Source: Aestuariibius violaceus
GTDB lineage: Bacteria > Pseudomonadota > Alphaproteobacteria > Rhodobacterales > Rhodobacteraceae
Length of the DNA: 64,000 nucleotides
Assembly (NCBI RefSeq): GCF_040779325.2
Contig: NZ_JBFONT020000002.1
Location: 372,001-436,000 of the forward strand
Direction: 5' to 3'
Part shown: piece after piece, positions 50,743 to 59,259 of the stretch
How positions within the stretch are numbered: position 1 is the stretch's first letter
Layout of the letters: every line of letters starts with the position of its first letter
The notes under the pieces: generated by a model
Seen by the model: the letters and a program-made list of their open reading frames with translations, nothing else
The model's database searches: none
Told to the model about the DNA's origin: nothing
Translations under genes and position numbers: made by a program

Positions 50743-52147
50743 GGGCTGGCTGGCACCAGCCCTGACGCTGGTGATTGTCCTCGTCGGACTAAGGATCGTT
50801 GCGCTCTGGTTCGCAAAAGCCGATTTGTTTGTCGACGAGGCGCAATACTGGTTCTGGGGGCAATCCCTTGATTTCGGATATTATTCCAAGCCGCCGCTGA
50901 TCGCCTGGGTGATCCGCGGGATGACGGATCTGGTGGGAAGTGATGCCCCGTTTTGGGTGCGACTGCCCGCGCCGATCTTGCACGGGGTGACGGCCCTGCT
51001 GCTTGGAGCGCTTGCGGCACGGATCGCGGGGCGGACGGTCGCTGTCTGGACGGTTGCCACCTATTTGACGCTGCCGATCGTCGCCGTTGGATCATTTCTG
51101 ATCTCGACCGACACGGTGATGGCGCCGTTTCTAGTCGGCGCGCTGTTGGCCTATCTGCGGGTACTGCGCGGTGGTGGCGCGGGGTGGGCGGTGTTGAGTG
51201 GTGCGCTGTTCGGGCTCGCGATGATGGGAAAGTACGCCGGGGTCTATGGGCTGCTGGGCGTCGCTCTGGCGGCGGTGTTCCTCAAGGCGGCGCGGCCGGG
51301 ATGGGTAAACGGAGCGCTGGTATTGCTCTTTGCCCTGGTCTTCCTCGGGCCGAACATCTGGTGGAACTTCGCGAATGATCTGACGACGGTGGAACACACG
51401 CTCGACAACGTCAGCTGGGTCCGCGAGGCGGATCCGGTGTCGTGGAACGTTCTGGGATTACTCGGATTTCTCGCCGGGCAGCTTCTGGTCTTTGGGCCGA
51501 TCCTGTTGCCGGCCTTCATCTGGGCCTGCATCCGGCAAGGCGGATGGGAGGGGCGGTGGCTTGCCTTTCTCTCGCTGCCTGTCCTGCTCGTCGTCTCAGG
51601 GCAGGCTTTGCTGGCAGAAGCTTATGGAAACTGGGCCTTCGTCGCATATCTGGGCGGCACGATTCTGGCAGTTTGGTTTCTGCTCGACAGGGGTGCTGTT
51701 TTGCTTGGGCTGTCTGTCGCGTTTAACGCACTTGTCTCGACGTTCATCGCAATTGCCCCGATTGTCCCTGACAGCCTTCGGTGGGGCGACGGCGACAGCT
51801 TGATGGCCCGCTATATGGGCCGGGATGAGGTGAGCTTGGCGATCCTAGATCTGGCCGAACAGGAGGGCCTCGACGTTATCGTCGCGTCGAACCGGGATAT
51901 TCTGGCGGATCTCTTCTATACCGCGCGCGATAGCGAGGTAACGATTTACGCAGAGAGTGACGGCGGGCGGCCGGATCACTTCTACGAACAGACCCGGGCC
52001 GAGCCGGATGATCTTGGGCGGCACATCCGGATCGTGTCGCGGGATCCCAATTGCGGCGTGCAGATTGCGGACCTGTCCCCGGACGAGGGCGCCTATGCAG
52101 GGGACAGCATCCTGGCCTATTGGGTCGAAGGTCCTTGCCTGCCCTAA
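50726..52147 (+). CDS. Glycosyltransferase family 39, ArnT-like
   Basis: A 473-residue membrane glycosyltransferase of the PMT_2/ArnT fold. DLFVDEAQYWFWGQSLDFGY (about 32-52) carries the catalytic DE of the first periplasmic loop; about 10-12 hydrophobic segments and a C-terminal periplasmic part follow. It uses polyprenyl-phosphate sugar as donor, consistent with the GT2 upstream. Its stop overlaps the stop of the convergent P450 gene. Confidence 0.9.
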   Translation: MTSRAEGWLAPALTLVIVLVGLRIVALWFAKADLFVDEAQYWFWGQSLDFGYYSKPPLIAWVIRGMTDLVGSDAPFWVRLPAPILHGVTALLLGALAARIAGRTVAVWTVATYLTLPIVAVGSFLISTDTVMAPFLVGALLAYLRVLRGGGAGWAVLSGALFGLAMMGKYAGVYGLLGVALAAVFLKAARPGWVNGALVLLFALVFLGPNIWWNFANDLTTVEHTLDNVSWVREADPVSWNVLGLLGFLAGQLLVFGPILLPAFIWACIRQGGWEGRWLAFLSLPVLLVVSGQALLAEAYGNWAFVAYLGGTILAVWFLLDRGAVLLGLSVAFNALVSTFIAIAPIVPDSLRWGDGDSLMARYMGRDEVSLAILDLAEQEGLDVIVASNRDILADLFYTARDSEVTIYAESDGGRPDHFYEQTRAEPDDLGRHIRIVSRDPNCGVQIADLSPDEGAYAGDSILAYWVEGPCLP

Positions 52148-53499
52148 CGCGGCGTGAGTGACAGCCAGATGCCATCACGGGCCCGCACGGTGAGGTAGGC
52201 GACCGGGACGGGATCGCGCGTGGCGTCCGCAGTGACGCTGAACCGGGCGCAGATCATGGCGAGCAATAGTGTCCCTTCGGCCATGGCAAAGCCCGCGCCG
52301 GTGCAGACGCGGCGGCCTGCGGAAAAGGGAATATAGGCTTTCTTTTGGCATTCCTTGCCGTTCGGTGTCTCCCAACGAGACGGATCGAAGGCATCGGGGT
52401 TATCCCAGAGCCGGTTCTGGCGGTGCAGGTGCCACGGCGACAAGACGATCTGGGCGCCGCGGGGGACGGTGCGCTCTCGGAAGGTCGTCGCTCTGGAGGC
52501 TTCGCGGACCATCATCGGGACGGGAGGATAGAGGCGGAGCGCCTCACGGAAGACATCACGCGTGACCTTGAGCTTTGAGAGGTCAGAGAAGGATGGATCA
52601 CGGCCGAGCGCCCTGCCTTCCTCCGCCACCTTCGCTTGCCAGTCAGGCGAGCGGGCGAGCAGGTAGAGCGCCCAGCCAAGGGCGGAGGCGCTGGTCTCAT
52701 GGCCTGCCAAGAAGAAGATCGCGACCTGATCGACCATCTCTGCCGTGGTGAAGCTGTCGCCGGTCTCAGGGTCGTTTGCAGTCATGATCTTGGTGGCGAG
52801 GTCGTCGGGGGCGGTGCCAGCGGCGATGGCCTCGGCCCGGTCGGCCGTCAGACGCTCGATCAGGCGACGGATGCGGGTGGCACTGGCGCGGGTCTCCTGC
52901 CGGAAGAAACGCGGCATCCAGCGGGGGCCGGGCAGGAAGGCGGCGAGGTTGAGGATCGGCTGGCTGCGCTGGTAGGCCCGGAATTCGTGGAAGACCTCTG
53001 TCGCGATCTCGTGGTCGATCGGGATCGAGAAGAGCGTGCGGAAGATGACGTCTGCCGCGGCATGGCTCGTTTCCGGTTCGATGTCGAATGGTCGGCCATC
53101 CGCGAAAGCGTCGAGCCGCTCAAGGGCAGCGTGGCCCGCCGCGACCATGGCTGGAAAGGTGTCGCGCAGGCGTCCGCCCTCGAAAGCCGGGTCGATGAGG
53201 CGGCGCTGACGCTCCCATACGGTGCCGTTCGTGAGGAAGACGCTGTCGCCCAGAAGTGGGCGTAGTCCCTCGCCGATGCGGTCGGACTTGGGGTAGTCCT
53301 CTGGCCGTTCTTTCAGGACATGCGCGACGAGCTTTGGATCGTTGACGAGGAAGCTGCGGAAGAACGGCGTTTTGAACTCTGCCATCCAGGCCCGGTAAAG
53401 CCGTTCCGGCTGGGCCGAGAGGATATCGGCCCGGAAGAGCCGCATATACCGCCAGAGCGACACCCGGTCGGGCCGCGCTGGCGGTTTCGGCGGAATCAT
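52144..53499 (-). CDS. Cytochrome P450
   Basis: A 451-residue P450. The I-helix motif is FFLAGHETSAS, the ExxR motif EALRL, and the haem loop PFSAGRRVCTGAGFAMAEG with the cysteine ligand. ATG at 53499 (MIPPKPPARPDRVSLWRY) overlaps the upstream stop as ATGA and is preferred to the open frame back to 53784. Soluble bacterial type without a membrane anchor; redox partner not in the window. Substrate unknown, perhaps a lipid or terpenoid. Confidence 0.93.
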   Translation of the reverse strand: MIPPKPPARPDRVSLWRYMRLFRADILSAQPERLYRAWMAEFKTPFFRSFLVNDPKLVAHVLKERPEDYPKSDRIGEGLRPLLGDSVFLTNGTVWERQRRLIDPAFEGGRLRDTFPAMVAAGHAALERLDAFADGRPFDIEPETSHAAADVIFRTLFSIPIDHEIATEVFHEFRAYQRSQPILNLAAFLPGPRWMPRFFRQETRASATRIRRLIERLTADRAEAIAAGTAPDDLATKIMTANDPETGDSFTTAEMVDQVAIFFLAGHETSASALGWALYLLARSPDWQAKVAEEGRALGRDPSFSDLSKLKVTRDVFREALRLYPPVPMMVREASRATTFRERTVPRGAQIVLSPWHLHRQNRLWDNPDAFDPSRWETPNGKECQKKAYIPFSAGRRVCTGAGFAMAEGTLLLAMICARFSVTADATRDPVPVAYLTVRARDGIWLSLTPR

Positions 53500-54776
53500 G
53501 CGGCGATCGACGTGTACTTGGAGGCTGCGACGTCGATCCGGCTGTGGGAAGACACGCGGTTGGCGTAGCGGTCCCGCAGGCTGCGCGGGCCGGCTGTGAT
53601 CTGGAAGTAGTCGTAGTCCCGCGGCTTGTCGAAAGCGCAGAGATACTGGAAGTGGCGGCGGAAAAAGCGCCACTGCATCTCGTCCTGCTTTTCCTGGCTC
53701 AGCGACTGGGTGAAGGCGGCGGAGAATACCGTGGGCCACTTCTGGTCGTCTGGCGCGACCCCGCTGACGGCCACCGGATCGCACAGCGCGAAGGAGCAGC
53801 CATCGCCCGGGGCGGTCACATCGATCCAGACGATCTGGTCCGAGGTCGAGAGATAGGCGAGGTCTGCGCGCAGCTGGCGGGCTTTTGGCAGGAAGGACAG
53901 CATCGGTATGGCCTCGCCGATCGTCAGCAGTGCCAGTTCGGGGCCGCCGGGTTGGGCTTTATGGTCGCGCATAAGGTTGGCGACGACCGAGACAGCGAGC
54001 ATCGCGCCGGAGGAATGACCGACGACGAGCACCTCGTCCACGTCGCTCGCCAACGCTTCGGCTACCTGTTCGCTGAATTCCGTGATGCGGTCCGACAGCA
54101 GGGCCGGATAGGCGCCGTTCTGGCTGGCCGTGTAAGCGTAGTCATGCATCAGGTAATAGGCGTAGATCTTGCCGTCCTTTGCCTTGAACCATTGAAGGAT
54201 CAGGTAGGCGCCGCCCAATGTCAGCGCCCATCCGATGGACCAGGTCATCCAGTTCCAACCGGCGGCAAGCCAGGCGGGCCATTGGATGCCGATGGAATCG
54301 TCGATGCTGTTGGCCAGATTGCTGATGATCGACAAAAGGATCGACGGGATGAGAAGCGCGACGAGTGCCTGGAGTATCAGGACGACGATCGGATAAAGCG
54401 CGGCGACCACCGGGCCCTTTGCGACCCATGTCAACCGGCGGAAAGTGCCTGTCACGATGTAGGTCCAGGTCGTGCGGAGCATCTGCATATAGGTCGCGCC
54501 GATCGAATCTGGCATCGAGGCCTGGACGATGTCGGACCAGCGCAGGACGTCGATCTGTGCCTCTGTCATGTGGCCATCGATCTTCGTGCGGGCGCCCCAG
54601 CTGAACCCGTCGCTGCGATCGGTGCCTGTCAACTCGAGGTCGTAGCCCGAGATCTGCGCCTGGGAGGCGCCTTCCGTCCGGTAGAGCTCGCGGTAACGGC
54701 GGGCCGGAAGGGGGTCGTAGCCGGGGATGTAAAAGACCCGGCGCCGCCGGACCGACTGGGAGTATTCGCTCATCAT
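53496..54776 (-). CDS. Membrane protein with alpha/beta-hydrolase-like domain
   Basis: A 426-residue protein. The N-terminus VFYIPGYDPLPARRYRELYR and the motif VVGHSSGAMLAVSVV (nucleophile in GHSSG at about 255) are those of a lipase-like hydrolase, split by a membrane region of two or three hydrophobic segments (about 118-200). Coupled to the P450. The start may be the ATG at 54776 or the one a codon later. The function is unknown, though lipid-like substrates are plausible. Confidence 0.8.
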   Translation of the reverse strand: MMSEYSQSVRRRRVFYIPGYDPLPARRYRELYRTEGASQAQISGYDLELTGTDRSDGFSWGARTKIDGHMTEAQIDVLRWSDIVQASMPDSIGATYMQMLRTTWTYIVTGTFRRLTWVAKGPVVAALYPIVVLILQALVALLIPSILLSIISNLANSIDDSIGIQWPAWLAAGWNWMTWSIGWALTLGGAYLILQWFKAKDGKIYAYYLMHDYAYTASQNGAYPALLSDRITEFSEQVAEALASDVDEVLVVGHSSGAMLAVSVVANLMRDHKAQPGGPELALLTIGEAIPMLSFLPKARQLRADLAYLSTSDQIVWIDVTAPGDGCSFALCDPVAVSGVAPDDQKWPTVFSAAFTQSLSQEKQDEMQWRFFRRHFQYLCAFDKPRDYDYFQITAGPRSLRDRYANRVSSHSRIDVAASKYTSIAA

Positions 54777-54831
54777 AGCCCTCGCTTTGGGCGGAGCTTA
54801 GTCGATTGATGCGGCAGGGGAAAAGAGGGGT

Positions 54832-55584
54832 TTAACCAATCTCTGCGAGAGCGGGGAATTGTTCCAACAGCCACCAGGAGAAGGCAGTGAACTGGCCGGT
54901 GACCATCATGAGGCCCACGGTCCAGAGGAGGACGCCGCTGATCCGTTCGATCTTTTCCGTATGGCGCTTCATCCACGCCATGGCGCCCTGCAACCGCGGG
55001 AAGAAGGCCGCAACGAGCAGGAACGGGATGCCGAGACCGAAGGCGTAAAAAGCGAGGAGCGTCGTGCCGCGTGCCACGCTGGCCTCGGATGCGGCAAGGC
55101 TGAGGACCATGCCAAGGATCGGGCCGAGGCACGGGGTCCAGCCGAAGGCGAAGGCGAGGCCCAGGATATAGGCGCCGAACGCGGTTCCGCCGCCGGCGCC
55201 GCTGTCAAGCCGTGCTTCCTGATCGAGCAGGCGGATGCGGAAGATGCCCAGAAAGTGCAAGCCAAAGATCATGATCACAACGCCTGCGGTGGGCACGAAC
55301 CAGGCCTGATACTGCAGAAGTGCCCGCCCGAGCACAGAGGATGCGAGGCCGAGGAGGAGGAAAACGGTCGACAGGCCGAGAACGAAGAGCCACGCGGCTG
55401 TCAGAACCTTCCGGCGTGCGGCACGGGCTTCGGCCATCTCGGAGACGGAGACGCCGCCCATATAGGCGAGATAGGGCGGCACGATGGGCAGGACGCAAGG
55501 GCTGAGAAACGACATAAGGCCGCCCACCATCGCGATGAGGATCGCGGGCAAAAGCGCGGCATCGATCAGCTGTTCGGCGAACAT
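54832..55584 (-). CDS. ccdA: Cytochrome c biogenesis protein CcdA
   Basis: A 250-residue membrane protein with six hydrophobic segments that carries electrons from cytoplasmic thioredoxin to the periplasm. The two redox cysteines are in FLSPCVLPIVPPYLAY (segment 1) and WTPCLGPILG (segment 4). ATG at 55584 is chosen from family length. Divergent from tusA. Confidence 0.92.
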   Translation of the reverse strand: MFAEQLIDAALLPAILIAMVGGLMSFLSPCVLPIVPPYLAYMGGVSVSEMAEARAARRKVLTAAWLFVLGLSTVFLLLGLASSVLGRALLQYQAWFVPTAGVVIMIFGLHFLGIFRIRLLDQEARLDSGAGGGTAFGAYILGLAFAFGWTPCLGPILGMVLSLAASEASVARGTTLLAFYAFGLGIPFLLVAAFFPRLQGAMAWMKRHTEKIERISGVLLWTVGLMMVTGQFTAFSWWLLEQFPALAEIG

Positions 55585-55696
55585 GGTTGGTGTCTTCCCT
55601 TGCCTATCCGACCTATGCCGGATCGCGCGTCGCGTCACGCCCCCAGATGGTCACGAGGGCGTGGACTGTCTGTAACATCGCGCCTATCTGGGGCGG

Positions 55697-55927
55697 ATGG
55701 AACACGATCAGGATCTCGACGCAATCGGGCTGTTATGCCCCCTGCCCGTCCTCAAGGCGCGTAAGCGGCTGTCTGCTATGGCGGAGGGGCAAGTGTTGCG
55801 GGTCCGGGCCGATGATCCGGCGGCGGTGGTTGATGTGCCGCATTTCTGTGCCGAGGCCGGGCATGGTCTGGTCGGTCAGGCGGATGAGGGGGCGGTGCAG
55901 GTCTATCTCATCCGAAAGGGCGGATGA
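55697..55927 (+). CDS. TusA family sulfurtransferase
   Basis: A 76-residue TusA-fold protein. The active cysteine is C14 in LLCPLPVLKARK (CPxP motif). TusA proteins pass persulfide sulfur in tRNA thiolation and other pathways; the length is normal. Divergent from ccdA, convergent with rne. Confidence 0.92.
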   Translation: MEHDQDLDAIGLLCPLPVLKARKRLSAMAEGQVLRVRADDPAAVVDVPHFCAEAGHGLVGQADEGAVQVYLIRKGG

Positions 55928-55965
55928 GACTTTCCGCGTAGACATTTGCTATTGGTAAGAAATGA

Positions 55966-55986
55966 GCCCCGGCGCAAGGCCGGGGC
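55966..55986 (-). terminator. rne terminator
   Basis: GCCCCGGC/GCCGGGGC is a perfect 8-bp stem with a 5-nt loop, 11 bp after the rne stop. On the minus strand it is followed by a T-containing run, so it is a rho-independent terminator for rne and may also stop tusA. Confidence 0.8.
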
Positions 55987-55996
55987 ATCGTGGGTC

Positions 55997-58609
55997 TTAG
56001 CGCCCGAGCGACCACCAGCCGCGGCGTTTGGGCTTGTCGTCCGCGGCGGCGTCGCTGGCTGAAACCGGCTCCGGCTCCGGCTCGGTCTTGGAAACGCGGG
56101 TGCGGCGCCGTTTTGGCTTATCTTCGGGCTGCGGCTCAGGCGTGGCGTCGACGGCCGGTTCAGCTTCCGGCTTGGCCTCGCCATTGACGACCTGCTCAGA
56201 AGCGGGCTCTGCAGAGCTTTCAGAGACGTCCTTTGCCGTGGCAGCCGCGTCTGCAGCAGGCGCTTCGTCCGCCGGAGCGGGCGCAGCCGGGTCGGCTTTC
56301 TTGCGCGAGCGGGTGCGGCGGCGCTTGGGCTTTGGCTCCTCCTCGGACGCTTCTGCGGGTGCAGGTGCGGGTGCATCGGTCTCGGCGCTGTCTTTGTCTT
56401 CCTCTGCCCCGGTGTCGGCCTCGTCGGCCTCGTCAGTGAAGTTTTCCTGTCCGTTATCAGATGCTTGCGCGTCTCCGTTGTTGCCTCCCCGGCGGCGACG
56501 GCGGCGACGGCGGCGCTTTTTCGGGCGATCTTCACCGTCTTCAGTTGCCGCCTCTGGCGCTTCGGCCTCTGCCGGTTCCTCTTCGACATCTGCCATCAGC
56601 GAGGCGTCGCCGGAGATGAAGGTGGCGGAAGGTTCGGGCACATTGCGGGTGGCGGTCTTGAACTTTTCGAGCGTGAAGTCAGGAGAGATCAGCGTGGTGT
56701 CGCCCTCGATCCGGACGGAGAGACCGTAGCGACCTTCGATCTGGGCGATGTGCTCGCGCTTTTCGTTGATGAGGTAGTTGGCGACGTCGACGGGTGCCTT
56801 GAGGAGCACCTCTTTCGAGCGTCCGCGCACAGCCTCCTCCTCCAGCTGGCGGAGGATCGAGAGGGCGATGGAGTTGTCGGAGCGCAGGAGGCCCGTGCCG
56901 TGGCAATGCGGGCAAGGCTGGGTCGTCGCCTCGAGCATGCCGGGGCGGAGGCGCTGGCGCGACATCTCCAGAAGACCGAAGCCCGAGATGCGGCCGACCT
57001 GGATGCGGGCGCGGTCGGTCTTGAGCTTATCCTTCAGGCGCTTTTCGACGGCGGTGTTGTTGCGCCGCTCGTCCATGTCGATGAAGTCGATGACGATCAG
57101 GCCCGCCAGATCGCGCAGGCGCAGTTGGCGAGAGACTTCTTCGGCGGCCTCGAGATTGGTCTTGAGCGCGGTCTGTTCGATCGAGCCTTCCTTGGTGGCC
57201 CGGCCGGAGTTGACGTCGATGGCAACGAGCGCTTCGGTCACGCCGATCACGATGTAGCCACCCGAGGGCAGCTGGACCGTCGGGTTGAACATGGCGGCCA
57301 GCGTCGTTTCGACCTGGTAGCGCGCGAAGAGCGGCAGGCCATCCTCGTAGCGTTTCACGTTCTTGGCGTGGGACGGCATGATCATTTTCATGAAGTCCTT
57401 GGCCGTGCGATAGCCGTCTTCCCCTTCGACGAGGATCTCGTCGATGTCGCGGTTATAGAGGTCGCGGATCGATCGCTTGGTGAGGTTGCCCTCCTCGTAG
57501 ATCTTGGCAGGCGCGATAGATTTGAGCGTCAGTTCACGGATCTGCTCCCAGAGCCGCTGGAGATACTCGTAGTCGCGCTTGATCTCGGACTTGGTGCGCT
57601 TGGCGCCAGCGGTCCGGACGATGAGACCCGCGCCGTCGGGCACTTCGATCTCGTTGGCGATCTCCTTCAACTTCTTGCGGTCGGCCGCGTTGGTGATTTT
57701 GCGGGAGATGCCGCCGCCGCGGGCGGTGTTTGGCATCAGGACGCAATATCTGCCGGCCAGAGACAAATAAGTCGTTAACGCAGCGCCCTTGTTGCCGCGT
57801 TCCTCTTTGACGACCTGGACGAGGAGGATCTGGCGGACCTTGACGACCTCCTGGATCTTGTAGCGCTTGGGGCGCTGTTTGCGGGCGGGGCGGATGTCTT
57901 CGCTGTCGTCCTCGTCGGCGACGGATTCGATGTCGTCGTCGGCGTCGTCCTCGTCGTCCTCCGCCGCGGCTTCGACGGGCGGCTCTTCGGTTGCTTGCGC
58001 GCCCTCATCGCTGTCGTCGGCCGTCTCGGCCTTTGGGCTATCGTCCTGATCTTCCGTCACTTCCTCGGCTTGCGCCTCGGCCGCGGCCGCTTCGCTGTCT
58101 TCGCGGCTTTCGATCTCGATCGGGGTGAAGCCTTCGGGCGGCATCGTCAGGTCGAGGGGTTCATTGACGCGGTCGGGATCGGGTTCCTCGAAGGTCTCCA
58201 TCCCGCCGATTTCGCCTTGGGCGACGGCGTCGTCCGACTTTGTTTTCTCGGCCTTGGTGCGGCTGCGGCGGCGCTTTTTCGGCGCGGGCTTTTCGTCTTC
58301 CTCGGCGCGGAGGCTTTCGGCATAGGCCTTTTCTTCGGCCAGCAGCGCCTCGCGATCCGCAACGGGGATCTGGTAGTAATCCGGGTGGATTTCCGAGAAC
58401 GCCAGGAAGCCGTGGCGGTTGCCGCCATATTCGACGAAGGCGGCCTGCAGAGAGGGCTCTACGCGGGTGACCTTGGCGAGGTAGATATTTCCGGCGAGCT
58501 GCCGTTTGTGTTGGGATTCGAAGTCAAAATCCTCGACTTTGTTCCCATCCACCACCACGACGCGGGTTTCTTCCGCGTGGGTGGCATCGATCAACATTTT
58601 CTTTGCCAT
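55997..58609 (-). CDS. rne: Ribonuclease E
   Basis: An 870-residue endoribonuclease, the core of the RNA degradosome. The S1 domain (AGNIYLAKVTRVEPSLQAAF) is interrupted by an acidic insert of about 170 residues (residues about 90-260), typical of Rhodobacterales. The catalytic part has IDVNSGRATKEGS and IDFIDMDERRNN, and the Zn-link CPHCHGTG (about 587). The C-terminal third is Arg/Pro/Glu-rich scaffold. ATG at 58609 gives MAKKMLIDATHAEETRVVVV. A leader of about 650 bp precedes it. Confidence 0.97.
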   Translation of the reverse strand: MAKKMLIDATHAEETRVVVVDGNKVEDFDFESQHKRQLAGNIYLAKVTRVEPSLQAAFVEYGGNRHGFLAFSEIHPDYYQIPVADREALLAEEKAYAESLRAEEDEKPAPKKRRRSRTKAEKTKSDDAVAQGEIGGMETFEEPDPDRVNEPLDLTMPPEGFTPIEIESREDSEAAAAEAQAEEVTEDQDDSPKAETADDSDEGAQATEEPPVEAAAEDDEDDADDDIESVADEDDSEDIRPARKQRPKRYKIQEVVKVRQILLVQVVKEERGNKGAALTTYLSLAGRYCVLMPNTARGGGISRKITNAADRKKLKEIANEIEVPDGAGLIVRTAGAKRTKSEIKRDYEYLQRLWEQIRELTLKSIAPAKIYEEGNLTKRSIRDLYNRDIDEILVEGEDGYRTAKDFMKMIMPSHAKNVKRYEDGLPLFARYQVETTLAAMFNPTVQLPSGGYIVIGVTEALVAIDVNSGRATKEGSIEQTALKTNLEAAEEVSRQLRLRDLAGLIVIDFIDMDERRNNTAVEKRLKDKLKTDRARIQVGRISGFGLLEMSRQRLRPGMLEATTQPCPHCHGTGLLRSDNSIALSILRQLEEEAVRGRSKEVLLKAPVDVANYLINEKREHIAQIEGRYGLSVRIEGDTTLISPDFTLEKFKTATRNVPEPSATFISGDASLMADVEEEPAEAEAPEAATEDGEDRPKKRRRRRRRRRGGNNGDAQASDNGQENFTDEADEADTGAEEDKDSAETDAPAPAPAEASEEEPKPKRRRTRSRKKADPAAPAPADEAPAADAAATAKDVSESSAEPASEQVVNGEAKPEAEPAVDATPEPQPEDKPKRRRTRVSKTEPEPEPVSASDAAADDKPKRRGWWSLGR

Positions 58610-58932
58610 AGTGTCCGTTCGCATGCGGGACGCCACCGCACCCGGGGGGCGCAAGAGAGCGTCTGGCATGTCTGATTGGGGCGGCAGGCACGGTGCAGGA
58701 CGGGGGAGCCTGCATGGCCCCTGCCCGTTCGATCTGACCTAGCGCGCGCTGCATCGCGGTTCTTCTCCGACGCGGTCCGCTGGGCGGGGCGCCTATTCTA
58801 AAGTGCCTGATTTGGCTTGCAAATCCGGCGGTTCACTGGCGGCGCTGTCCGACGTGGGGGCGCGGCCTAATCGGTCCGGAGCGGTGGGAAAGCTGACCCT
58901 GCCCGCGCCGGCGAAACTCATGCGGGCCTGGG

Positions 58933-58965
58933 CCCGTCCCACCTACATAAGGGGGGTGGGACGGG
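58933..58965 (-). promoter_or_regulatory. Strong stem-loop in the rne leader
   Basis: CCCGTCCCACC and GGTGGGACGGG (58933-58943, 58955-58965) pair perfectly over 11 bp with an 11-nt loop, about 325 bp upstream of the rne start. Candidate autoregulatory hairpin or promoter-proximal attenuator. Confidence 0.55.
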
Positions 58966-59041
58966 GATGACAATGGGGAAATGTTTTAACGTGCCGTGCG
59001 GCAGGTCGGTGATGGATGCAACCATGGGTGGCCGAATCGAT

Positions 59042-59143
59042 GATTAACGCCAGGAAAAACGGGCCGATCGGCGATGCGGCATCCGGTCGGCATCGCGTCG
59101 GCATTCCGTCGGACATTTGTATGGCAAATCGGCAGGTTAACGG
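59042..59143 (-). promoter_or_regulatory. Phased GATGCCGAC element, copy B
   Basis: Read on the minus strand: CCGTTA begins at 59143, 32 bp follow, then three units AATGCCGAC, GATGCCGAC and GATGCCGCA begin at 59105, 59094 and 59083 (11-bp steps), then 24 bp to GCGTTAATC at 59050. The layout equals copy A at 46632. The element faces rne. The intervening sequences differ, so the shared words and spacing are probably constrained. Confidence 0.7.
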
Positions 59144-59207
59144 TGCGAACGGTGGGGGTTCGTTAACCTTTGGGCGCCATCGATAAGCGGCGGCTTATCG
59201 GTAAGGC

Positions 59208-59225
59208 GGCGGGCCGAAGCCCGCC
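59208..59225 (-). terminator. dctD terminator hairpin
   Basis: GGCGGGC-CGAA-GCCCGCC is a perfect 7-bp stem whose minus-strand loop is TTCG, 35 bp after the dctD stop. It is preceded by a second hairpin at 59181-59200. Confidence 0.65.
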
Positions 59226-59259
59226 CTACGCTGCGTCGACGGTGCGCAGACCGCCCACC

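Larger units (their letters stand above)
58610..59259. other. rne leader and intergenic region
   Basis: 650 bp between rne and dctD (both minus). It holds a long stem at 58933-58965, the phased GATGCCGAC element at 59042-59143, an AGGTTAACG/CGTTAACCT inverted repeat at about 59134-59168, a CGATAAGC/GCTTATCG hairpin at 59181-59200 and the dctD terminator. No ORF here is supported. RNase E mRNAs in other bacteria are autoregulated via the 5' leader. Confidence 0.65.

Noticed and set aside
56465..57778. 437-codon plus-strand ORF opposite rne
   Set aside because: RNase E on the minus strand carries all catalytic and zinc-link motifs.
56460..58100. Short repeated words inside rne that might suggest a repeat array
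   Set aside because: They encode the low-complexity acidic and basic parts of RNase E and lack CRISPR spacing.
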